Shown: positions 50,990-60,962, counted from the stretch's first letter. The stretch: 64,000 nt of DNA from Eisenibacter elegans DSM 3317 (GCF_000430505.1 NZ_AUMD01000011.1:598020-662019), one strand, 5' to 3'. Numbers and translations are program-made. Notes: generated from the letters alone by a model not told the origin.

Positions 50990-53900
50990 GTGAAAAAGCT
51001 TTTGCTTGTGGTAGTAATATTGTTTTCGCATCAAATACAAGCACAAACCATCAACGTAAACAATGTCAGCGGATCGCCTTTTTGTGCTGGAGATGTGATT
51101 TCGGTCAACTTCATAATTGGGGGTACTTTCAATAGTGGCAATACTTTTTTTGCAGAGCTGTCCGATGCCTCTGGAAGCTTTAGCAGCCCTACGGTCATAG
51201 GCAGCCGAATAGGGACTACCGCCGGAACCATATTTGCTACTTTACCCCCAGCCACCCCTGCCGGTACGGGCTATCGAGTGCGCATTCGCGCCAATGACCC
51301 TGTAGTGCTCAGTACCAATGTAACGACGGCGTTTATTGTGGGAAATTTTACGAGCGACCCCAATACTTTTGGCAATGGCCGCTGGTTGGCACATACTTAC
51401 CGCGCCAATGATTTTACGCAGTATGTAGGCGCTTTTCAGACCGGAACAGCGCTGAGCTTTAATTCTGAAGACTATTACCCCCGCAATAGCCGCCCTTCGG
51501 AGGCCACGGGCTATGTCGGATGCCAAACCCAAAACAACAACCATTCAGTAGATTATCGCCGTACAAACTTTCCCTGCGATTATTACCAAATCAATATTCC
51601 GACACACGAAGACCACTGTGAGTTGATTATCAACGGAACGACTGTTTTCAGCCAAACCGGAGCTGGTGGTCCTCATAACAATGTTTGGAGAGGCTTTTTA
51701 GGACCTAGCTCACAGGTGAGTTTTCGGGTACGAAAGGTGAATAACAACGAATCACGCGCATCACTGACCCTTATCCCTGCACCCAATCCATTGGTACTTA
51801 CCAATGCCGTTATCAAGTGTGCTGCGGCTACAGTAGCGATGACAGTATCAGCCCCAATGCCTCTAAACTATACTTGGTCTCCGGCGGTGGGCTTGAGCAG
51901 CACTACGGGGGCAACCGTCAGTACCAATGTTACAACCAATACTACGTATACCGTTACGGGCACTGACCCCGTTACGGGTTGCCAAGTCAGCCGTACAGTC
52001 GAGGTCATTATCGATGACCCCAGCCCGCTAAATGTCAGTATTGCGGCCACAGACCTGAATATCTGCCCCGGGCAGTCGGTAACACTTACGGCTTCTGGTG
52101 CGGCTACTTATACTTGGAGCGGTGCGGGGTTGAGTAGCAGCGCAGGCGTTTCGGTGATAGCCACCCCCACTACCACCACCACCTATACCTTGACAGGCAG
52201 CGATGGCTGTAGTAATACGGCCACTACCACTATTACCATCAATGTAGGTGCACCGCCAAGCGTAGACCCTAATGTATATGGCATCAATACTTGGAATGTA
52301 TATGCTTATGCGTATACAGCACCACTCAACTTTGCTACAGCTACTTTGTTGGGTAGTTATGTACACAATGGCCTGAGCTTTGACTCCAACGATCGTTGGG
52401 GGCAGACAGCTTCGCCTTCTGCCGCCACAGGCTACGTGGGTTGTCCCGTACCCAATGACTTCCACGTAGTCAGTTATCGACGTGAGGGCTTCCCTTGTGA
52501 TTTTTATCAAATCAACATCCCCCATCACGATGATCAATACTGGCTTTATATTGACGGCAATTTAGTGGCTTCGGGCAACTGTTGTGGTGGGAGTAACAAT
52601 GCTTGGAGAGGTATTTTGAACGAAAATAGCCGGGTGGAATTCCGCTGGCGCGAAGAAGCGGGCAACTCTAGGGGTGGGGTGACTTTTGTTCCTATCAATC
52701 CGATTTTGACACCTCCTTCGACGGTATGCCTAGGAGATGCTATCAACCTTTTGGCTCAGAACGACCCTACAGCTACTTATGAATGGCGCGATGCATCCAA
52801 TAACATTATCGGAACAAACCCTACAGTAAGTGTCAGCCCTACTGCTACCACAACCTACACCCTGCGGGTTACGAAAGGAACTTGTGTGGTTACGAATACC
52901 GTCCTCATTACTGTAGACAACAGCTCGCCCGTAGTAATAATTACGCCGGCTTCGCCGCAAATTTGTGGTGGGCAAAGCGTAACCCTTACCGCCACTGGAG
53001 CCAATACCTATATCTGGCGCGATGCGTCCAACAACATTATCGGCACCAACAATACCATTACAGTAAGCCCTGCACTCACCACAACATACTCCGTTGTAGG
53101 CAGCATTGGGTGCGCCAGCGGAACGGCCACAACTACGGTAACGGTAGGCGGTATGGGCGACCCCAACGAGTTTGGCAACAATGTCTGGAATGTGTATGCC
53201 TATGACGGGCGCGCATTCAACCGTTATTTTGGCATGTATGTAGAGCCGGTGCTCAGCTTTAACTCCCTTAATCGCTGGCCCAACAATGGTAGTCCCTCAC
53301 AAGCCTCGGGCTACGTAGGCTGTGTAGTGCCGAATGACCTGCACTCGGTGCGTTACAAGCGTCGTGGATTCCCTTGTGGCTATTATCAAATCGATGTCGT
53401 CCGCCACGACGACGAATGTTGGCTCATCATCGATGGCGTTACGGTCTACTCGCGGGCAACCTGGAACCCCAACGAGGTCAGCAATGTATGGCGTGGTTTT
53501 TTAGGGCCTAATAGTGAGGTAGAGTTTCGCTGGGGGGAAGGTTCGGGAGGCTCTAATGGCACATTACGTTTTACAGACTTGGCCACCACGCTAGGCTTCA
53601 CCTCCCCCGATGTAACCATCTGTGAAGGCTCTAGTACCAACCTCAGTGCCAATATCCCGACCGTCAGTGGTGTAACCTTTGAATGGATTACTGACCCTGC
53701 TTTTATTGAGTTGAGCAGTACTACAGGCAACAACGTAACCGCTACAGCGCGGCCTGGTGCCAATGGCGTAAGGACAGTTACCTGCCGATTGGTAGATTTA
53801 ACAACGGGCTGCACGGTAGACCGAAACACTACCATCACCGTAGATCCATTGGCCAATACCACGCTTAGCGCCCCCGTATCACAGGTGTGTATAGGCGAGT

Positions 53901-56131
53901 CGGTTACTTTTGTGGCTACTGGAGCCAACACCTACAGCTGGTCTGCCTCTACTGCGCCGGGCGTAGCCAACCTAAGTGCCACCACCGGCAACAGCATTAC
54001 AGTCAGTCCCACCGAAACGACTACTTATTATGTAGACGGCTCCAACAACTGCAATGTCAAACGCGACAGCGTAACCATCACCGTACTCAAGCCTACCATT
54101 CCAGCCACGACCTTCGGCGATGGGGAGTGGAATGTGTTTGTCTATGATGGCAATATCATCACCAATCCGGCGCTACCGCTCAAAGGTCATTATACCGAAA
54201 AAAGCATCAGCTTTGATTCCCGCAATCGTTGGAATGCTAACGGAACGCCCTCTAGCGCCACTGCTCGCCCCGATGGCTCGCAAGGGTATGTCGGCTGCCC
54301 TGTAGGGGTCGACAATCACTCGGTGATTTACAAACGAACCAACTTCCCTTGTGGAGTATATACTATCAGTGTGTCCAACCACGACGATGCTTACCGTCTG
54401 CTGGTCAATGGTATCCTAGTTTCGTCCAACAATGGATGCTGTACCTCACAGCCCAATGTGTGGTCGGGGCTTTTGGATGAGCATGCGACCATCGAGTTTA
54501 TTTGGCAGGAAACCGCCGGCGGTTCCCACGGCGGGTTGAGTATCGGGTTTTCCTTGGCTTCAGCTACTACCGCCATTTGGACAGGCGCACAAAACACAGA
54601 TTGGTTCAACCCCCTCAATTGGTGTCCGAGCGCACCCACCGCCACTACCCGCGTCATCATTCCGGGAGCAGGCGTTCCCCAAATGCCTGTCATCGCGGCT
54701 AACGGAGCAGTGTGTGAAGGCTTGCAAATTGATGCAGGGGCAAGCCTGATGATTCAGCCCGGCTTTGAGTTGGGGGTTTATGGGGATTGGCAAAACAATG
54801 GCACAAGCTCACTTACAGGCGCTACGGTACGCTTTCTGGGAACTGCCAATGCCAATCTGGCCGGAGCAGGTACGCAAAACTTCCATCGGTTAGTAGTAGA
54901 CAAAACCGGAGGCCGCCGCCTACGGTTGGAGCGGCCTGTGAGTGTGGCAGAGCAGTTGGTGCTGCGCAATGGAGAGCTGATGCTCAATAACCAAACCCTC
55001 ACCATTCAAAACCCCGCCACCACGGCCATTACACGTGAAAATAATGCCTTCATCCGAAGTGAAACTAATGCGGCGATAAACCCGAGCATTGTGTGCTGGA
55101 ATACTGGCACCAATACCGGCAACTACGTATATCCCTTTGGTACGGCTGAGAACGCTGCCGGATATATCCCATTGACTATCCAAAAAACAGCCATTACAAC
55201 CAATACACAGTTCTGTGTGGCTACACGCGCTACTGGAGTAGACAATGTGCCTTTTGCCCAAAGCACACATATGAACAGTATCGTAGGTGGTGGCCCTTTG
55301 TTTACGGTAGACCGTTGGTGGAACATCACCTCCAGTGTCAATCCGCTGCCGGCTCCCGGTGTAGATATTCGCTTTACTTATCGGGCAGCTGAAAATACGC
55401 TGCCAGACCCTGTGCAGGCTTTGGCCGTACAAAAGTTTGATTTCAGCTTTGCCGATTGGCTAAGCCCCTTCTCAGGAGGGGGGACAGGAGTGAGCAGCGG
55501 CATCGGAACAGTCGATGCCCAAGGTGTACAGGCTTTCAGTCCCTTTGTCATTACCTTGGCGAGTCAGCCCTTGCCCGTAACCCTGCTCAACTTTGAGGTG
55601 CAGGCGCTGCCCGAGCGTCAGGCAGTGCAGGTAGATTGGACTACGGCACACGAACAAAACAACGCCCACTTTGTCGTGGAGCGCTCTGCCGATGGGAGAA
55701 CTTTTGCAAGCATTGCCCAAGTTCCTGCCAACACCCAAGACCTGCGCCTGCGTCGCTATCAGTATGTCGACCAAGCGCCACTGCCCGGTACGTCTTATTA
55801 CCGTTTGCGGCAAGTAGATATATCTGGCGAAGCCCAAATCTATCGTACAGTGGCCGTACAGTTCCAACAGATGTATGGGCTACAAGTCTTGCCCAACCCT
55901 TCGGATGGGTATGCGTTGGGTCTTCGCCTTCAGGAGGAAAGCAGTGTGGGAGTCCAAATCAGCATTCGTGCAATGGACGGGCAGACAATCAGGCGGCTCA
56001 ATGTCCGTACTGACAGCGCCGGAAGGTGGCAAGAAACGCTCGTATTTCCCCAAAAACTCCCTGCTGGAGCTTATCTGGTTGAAGCCGTCAGCGAAGGACA
56101 TAGCTTTGTAGAAAAGCTAATAGTGAGATAA
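50990..56131 (+). CDS. Giant T9SS type A cargo protein with four cysteine-containing modules
   Basis: Paralogue of the preceding gene, 1713 residues from the GTG at 50990. That start directly opens a canonical signal peptide (VKKLLLVVVILFSHQIQAQ); ATG at 50948 or 50909 would put 14-27 polar residues in front and is possible but less usual. Four modules begin at about 51358, 52265, 53159 and 54110: DPNTFGNGRW, DPNVYGINTW, DPNEFGNNVW, and TTFGDGEWNV, each with GYVGC..., (Y/K)RR.(N/G)FPC..Y.I and HHDD/HEDH-type acid-rich turns. Ig-like domains (ICPGQSVTLTASGAATYTW) separate them. The C-terminal third runs parallel to the first protein, ending in the type A sorting domain (GLQVLPNPSDGYA ... KLPAGAYLVEA). 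Confidence 0.88.
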   Translation: MKKLLLVVVILFSHQIQAQTINVNNVSGSPFCAGDVISVNFIIGGTFNSGNTFFAELSDASGSFSSPTVIGSRIGTTAGTIFATLPPATPAGTGYRVRIRANDPVVLSTNVTTAFIVGNFTSDPNTFGNGRWLAHTYRANDFTQYVGAFQTGTALSFNSEDYYPRNSRPSEATGYVGCQTQNNNHSVDYRRTNFPCDYYQINIPTHEDHCELIINGTTVFSQTGAGGPHNNVWRGFLGPSSQVSFRVRKVNNNESRASLTLIPAPNPLVLTNAVIKCAAATVAMTVSAPMPLNYTWSPAVGLSSTTGATVSTNVTTNTTYTVTGTDPVTGCQVSRTVEVIIDDPSPLNVSIAATDLNICPGQSVTLTASGAATYTWSGAGLSSSAGVSVIATPTTTTTYTLTGSDGCSNTATTTITINVGAPPSVDPNVYGINTWNVYAYAYTAPLNFATATLLGSYVHNGLSFDSNDRWGQTASPSAATGYVGCPVPNDFHVVSYRREGFPCDFYQINIPHHDDQYWLYIDGNLVASGNCCGGSNNAWRGILNENSRVEFRWREEAGNSRGGVTFVPINPILTPPSTVCLGDAINLLAQNDPTATYEWRDASNNIIGTNPTVSVSPTATTTYTLRVTKGTCVVTNTVLITVDNSSPVVIITPASPQICGGQSVTLTATGANTYIWRDASNNIIGTNNTITVSPALTTTYSVVGSIGCASGTATTTVTVGGMGDPNEFGNNVWNVYAYDGRAFNRYFGMYVEPVLSFNSLNRWPNNGSPSQASGYVGCVVPNDLHSVRYKRRGFPCGYYQIDVVRHDDECWLIIDGVTVYSRATWNPNEVSNVWRGFLGPNSEVEFRWGEGSGGSNGTLRFTDLATTLGFTSPDVTICEGSSTNLSANIPTVSGVTFEWITDPAFIELSSTTGNNVTATARPGANGVRTVTCRLVDLTTGCTVDRNTTITVDPLANTTLSAPVSQVCIGESVTFVATGANTYSWSASTAPGVANLSATTGNSITVSPTETTTYYVDGSNNCNVKRDSVTITVLKPTIPATTFGDGEWNVFVYDGNIITNPALPLKGHYTEKSISFDSRNRWNANGTPSSATARPDGSQGYVGCPVGVDNHSVIYKRTNFPCGVYTISVSNHDDAYRLLVNGILVSSNNGCCTSQPNVWSGLLDEHATIEFIWQETAGGSHGGLSIGFSLASATTAIWTGAQNTDWFNPLNWCPSAPTATTRVIIPGAGVPQMPVIAANGAVCEGLQIDAGASLMIQPGFELGVYGDWQNNGTSSLTGATVRFLGTANANLAGAGTQNFHRLVVDKTGGRRLRLERPVSVAEQLVLRNGELMLNNQTLTIQNPATTAITRENNAFIRSETNAAINPSIVCWNTGTNTGNYVYPFGTAENAAGYIPLTIQKTAITTNTQFCVATRATGVDNVPFAQSTHMNSIVGGGPLFTVDRWWNITSSVNPLPAPGVDIRFTYRAAENTLPDPVQALAVQKFDFSFADWLSPFSGGGTGVSSGIGTVDAQGVQAFSPFVITLASQPLPVTLLNFEVQALPERQAVQVDWTTAHEQNNAHFVVERSADGRTFASIAQVPANTQDLRLRRYQYVDQAPLPGTSYYRLRQVDISGEAQIYRTVAVQFQQMYGLQVLPNPSDGYALGLRLQEESSVGVQISIRAMDGQTIRRLNVRTDSAGRWQETLVFPQKLPAGAYLVEAVSEGHSFVEKLIVR

Positions 56132-56184
56132 ACGATTGGCATAACCATTTGTGAATAATGGAAATAAGAGCATCAAATCTAGGT

Positions 56185-56238
56185 AGGCTTTTCTGGAGCT
56201 TTGGTACAAATCTTATCACCGAGCTCACCGAAAAGCCT
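56185..56238 (+). terminator. Long hairpin after the second giant protein gene
   Basis: AGGCTTTTC (56185-56193) pairs with GAAAAGCCT (56230-56238); inside, GGAGCT and GAGCTC can extend the stem. No T tract, so a terminator role is tentative. Confidence 0.45.
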
Positions 56239-56253
56239 CATCCATTGAATATT

Positions 56254-56325
56254 GATATAGTTGGGGAAATGAGTGCGCGCCAAAAATCTTTGAAAATCAA
56301 GAAAAACAGATAAATCTTGGTGTAA
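56254..56325 (+). repeat. Dispersed intergenic repeat, copy D
   Basis: GATATAGTTGGGGAAATGAG, TGCGCGCCAAAAATCTTTG, AAAATCAAGAAAAACAGA and TAAATCTTGGTGTAA. It ends 42 bases before the hydrolase start and points into it. Confidence 0.65.
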
Positions 56326-56331
56326 AATTGT

Positions 56332-56339
56332 TATTTTTG
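56332..56339 (+). promoter_or_regulatory. Putative -7 box of the alpha/beta hydrolase gene
   Basis: TATTTTTG directly after repeat copy D and 28 bases before the ATG. The TTG inside the repeat (56317-56319) is only 12 bases away, shorter than the usual spacer. Confidence 0.4.
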
Positions 56340-56366
56340 TTTAAACCTCACTAAACAAAAATATCA

Positions 56367-57176
56367 ATGAAAACCGACTACATCAACACCAAACCTTCGC
56401 TCTCACTATACTATGAGCGACAGGGCAATACCCAAACCAACAAACCTCCTGTAGTCTTGATACACGGACTGGGGGGGGCGGTTTGGAGTTGGGAAAATCA
56501 AATACCGGCCTTCACCCAAGCCCACGAAGTAATCACCTTAGACTTGCCCGGTCACGGGCGCTCTGAGCATCCAAACTGTTGCTATCAGATTGATGATTTT
56601 GCGCAGGTGGTCATCCAACAAATAGAAGCCTTGGCATTGCCTCCTTGCCACCTCGTAGGCCTGTCGATGGGTGGCATTATTGCCTTCCGAGTGGCCGGCC
56701 TACGCCCCGACTTGGTGCGCAGCCTTGTGATTGCCAATACCGGCCCCGAGCTGGAGATGGACTGCGCCCAAACGAGCGCGCTATTTTGGCAACGCGAATG
56801 GTTTATCCATCATTTTAGCATCGAAAAAATAGCCCAATTTTTGGCCAGCCGCCTGTTCCCCGAAGCTGCGCAAGCGCCTACCCGCGAGCGTTTTCAGATA
56901 GAATGGATGAAAAACGACCCTACAATGTATCGTAATAGTTTCAAAGCCCTTATAGCGTGGCGTTGTTATCCCGAATACTTCCGCATACCAGCGCCAGTAC
57001 TGATGATAGGCTCTGGCAGTGACTATACCAGCGTCGCCCAAAAAGAACGCTTTGTACACAAACTCCCACACGCATATCTCCACATCATCCCTAACTCCCG
57101 CCACATAAGCCCGCTAGACCAACCCCAAGCGTTCAATGAGGCTGTATTGGCTTTTTGGGCGCAATATGAAGCATAG
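56367..57176 (+). CDS. Cytoplasmic alpha/beta hydrolase
   Basis: Alpha/beta-hydrolase of 269 residues with no signal peptide. Oxyanion motif VLIHGLGGAVWSWE (about 32-45), DLPGHGRSEHP, nucleophile elbow VGLSMGGIIAF (Ser about 100), acid in MIGSGSDYTS and His in IPNSRHISPLDQP, giving a complete Ser-Asp-His triad. The family includes 3-oxoadipate enol-lactonase and haloperoxidase-like esterases; the true substrate is unknown. It differs from the exported hydrolase at 16155 in length and cap region, so the two are not recent duplicates. Confidence 0.9.
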   Translation: MKTDYINTKPSLSLYYERQGNTQTNKPPVVLIHGLGGAVWSWENQIPAFTQAHEVITLDLPGHGRSEHPNCCYQIDDFAQVVIQQIEALALPPCHLVGLSMGGIIAFRVAGLRPDLVRSLVIANTGPELEMDCAQTSALFWQREWFIHHFSIEKIAQFLASRLFPEAAQAPTRERFQIEWMKNDPTMYRNSFKALIAWRCYPEYFRIPAPVLMIGSGSDYTSVAQKERFVHKLPHAYLHIIPNSRHISPLDQPQAFNEAVLAFWAQYEA

Positions 57177-57278
57177 ATTGAATCAATAATCAAACAACGG
57201 CCAATCAAGCTTGCTAAAAAACGCCCTCATAATTTATCTCCCATCAACTATCATTAGTAAAACTCAACACGAGAATCG

Positions 57279-57286
57279 TATCTTTG
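57279..57286 (+). promoter_or_regulatory. Putative -7 box of the ABC-F gene
   Basis: TATCTTTG, 37 bases before the ATG at 57323. No TTG at the proper distance; TTA lies 22 bases upstream. Confidence 0.4.
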
Positions 57287-57322
57287 TGGTTTGATACGTT
57301 TTACTAAGTTCCCACAGAAGCC

Positions 57323-59260
57323 GTGCTTACCATTCATAACCTTTCTTTTTACTTTGGCAGCCGCCTACTCTACGAAAATGTCAACCTACATATCCGCCCC
57401 AAAGAGCGCATTGCATTAATCGGAGCCAATGGCACCGGCAAATCGACCTTGCTGCGGCTGATTACCAAAGAATATACGCCTGATGAAGGGTCTATTGCTT
57501 ATAGCAATGATTGCACCATTGGCTTTCTGAATCAAGACCTGCTGTCTTACCAAAGTACTCAAAGCATCCGCGCTGTGGCGATGGAAGCTTTTGAGCGTCA
57601 AAATGCGCTACAGGCAGACATCAACCGCATCCTCAAAAAGCTTGAAACCGACTATACCGACAAGCTCGTGGAACAACTCTCGACCTTACAAGAGGAGTTT
57701 GCAATGCTCGATGGCTACAGCCTACAGTCCAAAGCCGAAGAAATTTTGGAGGGGCTGGGTTTCCGTACAGCTGACCTTGAGCGCCCACTACAGGAGTTTT
57801 CGGGCGGCTGGCGTATGCGTGTGATGTTGGCCAAGTTGCTTTTGCAAAAACCCTCATTGCTCTTGCTCGACGAACCAACCAACCACTTGGATATGCCCTC
57901 TATCCAATGGCTCGAAAACTATCTCAACCACTACGAAGGTGCCGTTATTGTCGTCTCACACGACCGTCATTTTCTCGAAAAATGTACCAACATCACCGTC
58001 GAAGTATCTGGTCAACAGATGCACTATTACGCCGGTAATTATAGCTTTTACCTCGAAGAGCGCGAGCTCCGCCGTGAGATACAACAGGCAGCTTACGAAA
58101 ACCAACAGGCCAAAATTCGTCAAACAGAGCGCTTTATTGAGCGCTTCCGTGCCAAAGCCTCTAAATCGCGACAGGTACAATCACGCGTAAAAGCCCTCGA
58201 CCGTCTGGATCGTATTGATGAAGTAATCGACGAAAACGCTACCGTGTATTTCAAGTTTAACTTTGGCCGCCAATCAGGCCGAGATGTGCTCCAGCTCAAA
58301 GATATTAGCAAATCATTTGGAGACCTAAAAATTCTGGATAACGCCCAAGGGCGTATCGAGCGTGGTGATAAAATTGCCCTTATCGGGGCGAATGGCAAAG
58401 GAAAATCAACACTCTTGCGCATCATTGCCGGCACAGAGCCCATCTCGGGCGAGCGTATTGTGGGCCACAATGTCAATACAGCTTTTTATGCACAACACCA
58501 GCTCGAAAGCCTTAATGTGGAAAACGAAATCCTTGAAGAGCTCAAACAGTCGGGTAGTGGCAAAACGGATACCGAACTACGAAGTGTACTGGGCTGCTTT
58601 TTGTTCAAAGATGAAGAGGTATTCAAAAAAATCAAAGTCCTTTCCGGAGGGGAAAAATCACGCGTGGCCTTGGCCAAAATGCTGATCGAAGAGGCCAATT
58701 TCCTCCTACTTGACGAACCGACCAACCACTTGGATATGCAGTCAGTCAATATCCTCATACAGGCGCTCAATCAATATGAAGGCACTTACGTAGTGGTATC
58801 CCACGACCGTTACTTCGTACAGCACGTGGCCAACAAGATTTGGTACATCGAAGACCACCAACTTAAGGAATACCCCGGTACTTTTGCCGAATATAACCAA
58901 TGGCAGGCCGAACGTGAGACACAACTAGGGGCAAGCCCGGCAAATGCGCCTACTCCCGCCGCACCCAAACCTGAACCCAAACCCAAACCTACGGCCAATA
59001 CCGAACAACAAAAGGCCATTAAGAATGATTTGCGTAAGCTAAAACAGCAACTATCAGATGCCGAAGTGCATATAGAAACACTCGAAAGCGCCAAAAACGA
59101 GTACGAGCACGCTATGGCCGACCCTTCGGTATACCAAGATGGCTCCCAAATGCAAGACTTCCAGACACGTTATCAGGCTACCCTCCAAGCCTTAGAAAAA
59201 GCCCACCAAAATTGGGAAAGGATTGCAGAGCAAATCGATAGCTTAGAAGCGCAACTGTAG
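57323..59260 (+). CDS. ABC-F family ribosome-associated ATPase
   Basis: Soluble protein of 645 residues with two ABC ATPase domains and no membrane part, which defines ABC-F proteins acting on the ribosome. Domain 1: Walker A GANGTGKSTLL (about 34-44), signature FSGGWRMRVMLAK (about 160), Walker B LLLLDEPTNHLDMPS. A charged linker (about 235-290: IRQTERFIERFRAKASKSRQ) is the P-site tRNA interaction motif. Domain 2: GANGKGKSTLL (about 355), LSGGEKSRVALAKML (about 440), LLLDEPTNHLDMQS. A Pro/Ala-rich hinge (APTPAAPKPEPKPKP) leads to a C-terminal coiled coil (about 565-645) as in Uup/YdiF-type members. No antibiotic-resistance specificity can be read from it. Confidence 0.95.
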   Translation: MLTIHNLSFYFGSRLLYENVNLHIRPKERIALIGANGTGKSTLLRLITKEYTPDEGSIAYSNDCTIGFLNQDLLSYQSTQSIRAVAMEAFERQNALQADINRILKKLETDYTDKLVEQLSTLQEEFAMLDGYSLQSKAEEILEGLGFRTADLERPLQEFSGGWRMRVMLAKLLLQKPSLLLLDEPTNHLDMPSIQWLENYLNHYEGAVIVVSHDRHFLEKCTNITVEVSGQQMHYYAGNYSFYLEERELRREIQQAAYENQQAKIRQTERFIERFRAKASKSRQVQSRVKALDRLDRIDEVIDENATVYFKFNFGRQSGRDVLQLKDISKSFGDLKILDNAQGRIERGDKIALIGANGKGKSTLLRIIAGTEPISGERIVGHNVNTAFYAQHQLESLNVENEILEELKQSGSGKTDTELRSVLGCFLFKDEEVFKKIKVLSGGEKSRVALAKMLIEEANFLLLDEPTNHLDMQSVNILIQALNQYEGTYVVVSHDRYFVQHVANKIWYIEDHQLKEYPGTFAEYNQWQAERETQLGASPANAPTPAAPKPEPKPKPTANTEQQKAIKNDLRKLKQQLSDAEVHIETLESAKNEYEHAMADPSVYQDGSQMQDFQTRYQATLQALEKAHQNWERIAEQIDSLEAQL

Positions 59261-59358
59261 GGTGTATGAGATAAGACGTACCAAGTACCAAAGTGAGCCA
59301 AGTACATATGGCACATTTTTCGTACCTTGTCGGACAATAAACAGGTATTGTCTTAAAC

Positions 59359-60894
59359 ATGCAAACAGCACCCTTTCATCTATCTCCCCAACAACTAGCC
59401 AGCAACGCCCGCGCCAAGCTGGCTAGCGCTTGGCAGGAGGAGTATCATCGTATAGGCGCACTCAATGTCAAGATAGCGGCTTGGATTATCATCTTTTCAT
59501 ATCCGGCCAGTATTTTCCCCAACCTAGCGGATGTAGACGCAAACTTGCTACCTATTTATATTGCGGTGTATGTTGCGCCCTCTATCATAGTAGCCCTCAC
59601 ATTATTGCTCTGGCGCTTTGTGCCTATGCGGCATGAGATAGTAACTTTTGTTTTGGTGGCAAGCGTGTTTACTGCGGCCACCTATCGGATACACAACCCA
59701 GAAATGCTCTTGTTGGTATATCTTATTACCAATGCAGTGTGTTTTATTGCAAGTGCTGTACAGATATTCGTCAAACCTCCCATAGTTGTAGGATATGCAC
59801 TTTATATTTTCATAATCAACCTAGCAGTGAGTTATTATGGGTATGGCTGGTCTGTAGCAGATTATTTTTTGATAGGGGGGGGAGTAGTCATCCTGACAAT
59901 GGATGCGGTCTTTGTGGGCGTGGTGATTGTCCGGTATCATTCTGCTAAGAAAAACTTCCTCAATAGTTTGGCCTTGCAAGCTTCTTACGAACAACTGGCA
60001 GCACAAAACCAAGTCATCGAGGAGAAGAGCAAAATCATTCAAGAAAACAACAACAACATCACGGCCAGCATCAACTACGCCAGACGTATCCAACAGGCCA
60101 TCCTCCCAACCCAAAAACGGATTCAAGAAGGCTTGCCCGAGCATTTTGTCTTCTTTCGACCCAAGGACATCGTTTCAGGCGATTTTTATTGGTTTGGTGA
60201 AATTGAACCACAGCCCATTTATCGACAGCAAAACCTTACCGGTGGACAAACGGCCTCTGTCCTAGAAGGCTTTACCAGCCCAAAGAGCATCATCGCAGCG
60301 CTCGATTGTACCGGCCACGGTGTACCCGGGGCTTTTATGAGTATGCTCATTCACGCTTACCTCAACAACATCATCCATGAAAGAAATATCCACAGTCCAG
60401 ATCAAATCCTCGCTGCTGTTCACGAAGCGCTGCTCGAATCGCTCAATCCCAACGAAACAGATACACACGACGGAATGGATGCCGCCATTTGTGTCTATGA
60501 CTCAGAAAACCAAACACTCTATTTCTCCGGTGCCAAAAACCCACTTTTTTGGGTGGCTCTTGATGGCCAACTGACCGAAATCCCCGCCGGGCGTTTTGCC
60601 GTAGGCGGTTCGCAACTCGATATCCAACCTAAGTATGATCTCCACACTTTGCCTATCACAGAGCCTACAATGTGCTATATTTTTTCCGATGGTTTTGCTT
60701 CGCAATTTGGCGGATCCGAAGGGCGTAAGTTTATGCGCAAACGCCTCGCCCAACTATTAGCCCAAAATGCCCAACTAGAGGTAGACACCCAACGCCGTCA
60801 TCTTGAAGCAGCTTTTGATGAATGGACTGCCCACGGTTTGTACCCACAGGTAGACGATGTCTTGGTCATTGGTTTTAGGCTCAAACCCCAATAG
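59359..60894 (+). CDS. Membrane-anchored SpoIIE/PP2C-type serine phosphatase
   Basis: Signalling phosphatase of 511 residues. Residues 35-200 hold about six hydrophobic segments (IAAWIIIFSYPASIFP, AVYVAPSIIVALTLLLW, ...), possibly a small-molecule or membrane sensor. Residues 205-240 form a coiled coil (QNQVIEEKSKIIQENNNN). The phosphatase domain starts with SINYARRIQQAILPTQKRI and has FRPKDIVSGDFYWFGE (metal Asp), ALDCTGHGVPGAFMSML (metal Asp-Gly), DGMDAAICVYD and CYIFSDGFASQFGG (metal Asp); all metal ligands are present. Targets are usually anti-sigma-factor antagonists or response regulators; none is encoded nearby. Stands alone between the ABC-F and Tex genes. Confidence 0.92.
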   Translation: MQTAPFHLSPQQLASNARAKLASAWQEEYHRIGALNVKIAAWIIIFSYPASIFPNLADVDANLLPIYIAVYVAPSIIVALTLLLWRFVPMRHEIVTFVLVASVFTAATYRIHNPEMLLLVYLITNAVCFIASAVQIFVKPPIVVGYALYIFIINLAVSYYGYGWSVADYFLIGGGVVILTMDAVFVGVVIVRYHSAKKNFLNSLALQASYEQLAAQNQVIEEKSKIIQENNNNITASINYARRIQQAILPTQKRIQEGLPEHFVFFRPKDIVSGDFYWFGEIEPQPIYRQQNLTGGQTASVLEGFTSPKSIIAALDCTGHGVPGAFMSMLIHAYLNNIIHERNIHSPDQILAAVHEALLESLNPNETDTHDGMDAAICVYDSENQTLYFSGAKNPLFWVALDGQLTEIPAGRFAVGGSQLDIQPKYDLHTLPITEPTMCYIFSDGFASQFGGSEGRKFMRKRLAQLLAQNAQLEVDTQRRHLEAAFDEWTAHGLYPQVDDVLVIGFRLKPQ

Positions 60895-60962
60895 TATGCC
60901 ATCACGCTAAAAATACGCCTTTGACTTTGAGGCCTTAATCAACACTTTTGCCAAAAAAGCCG

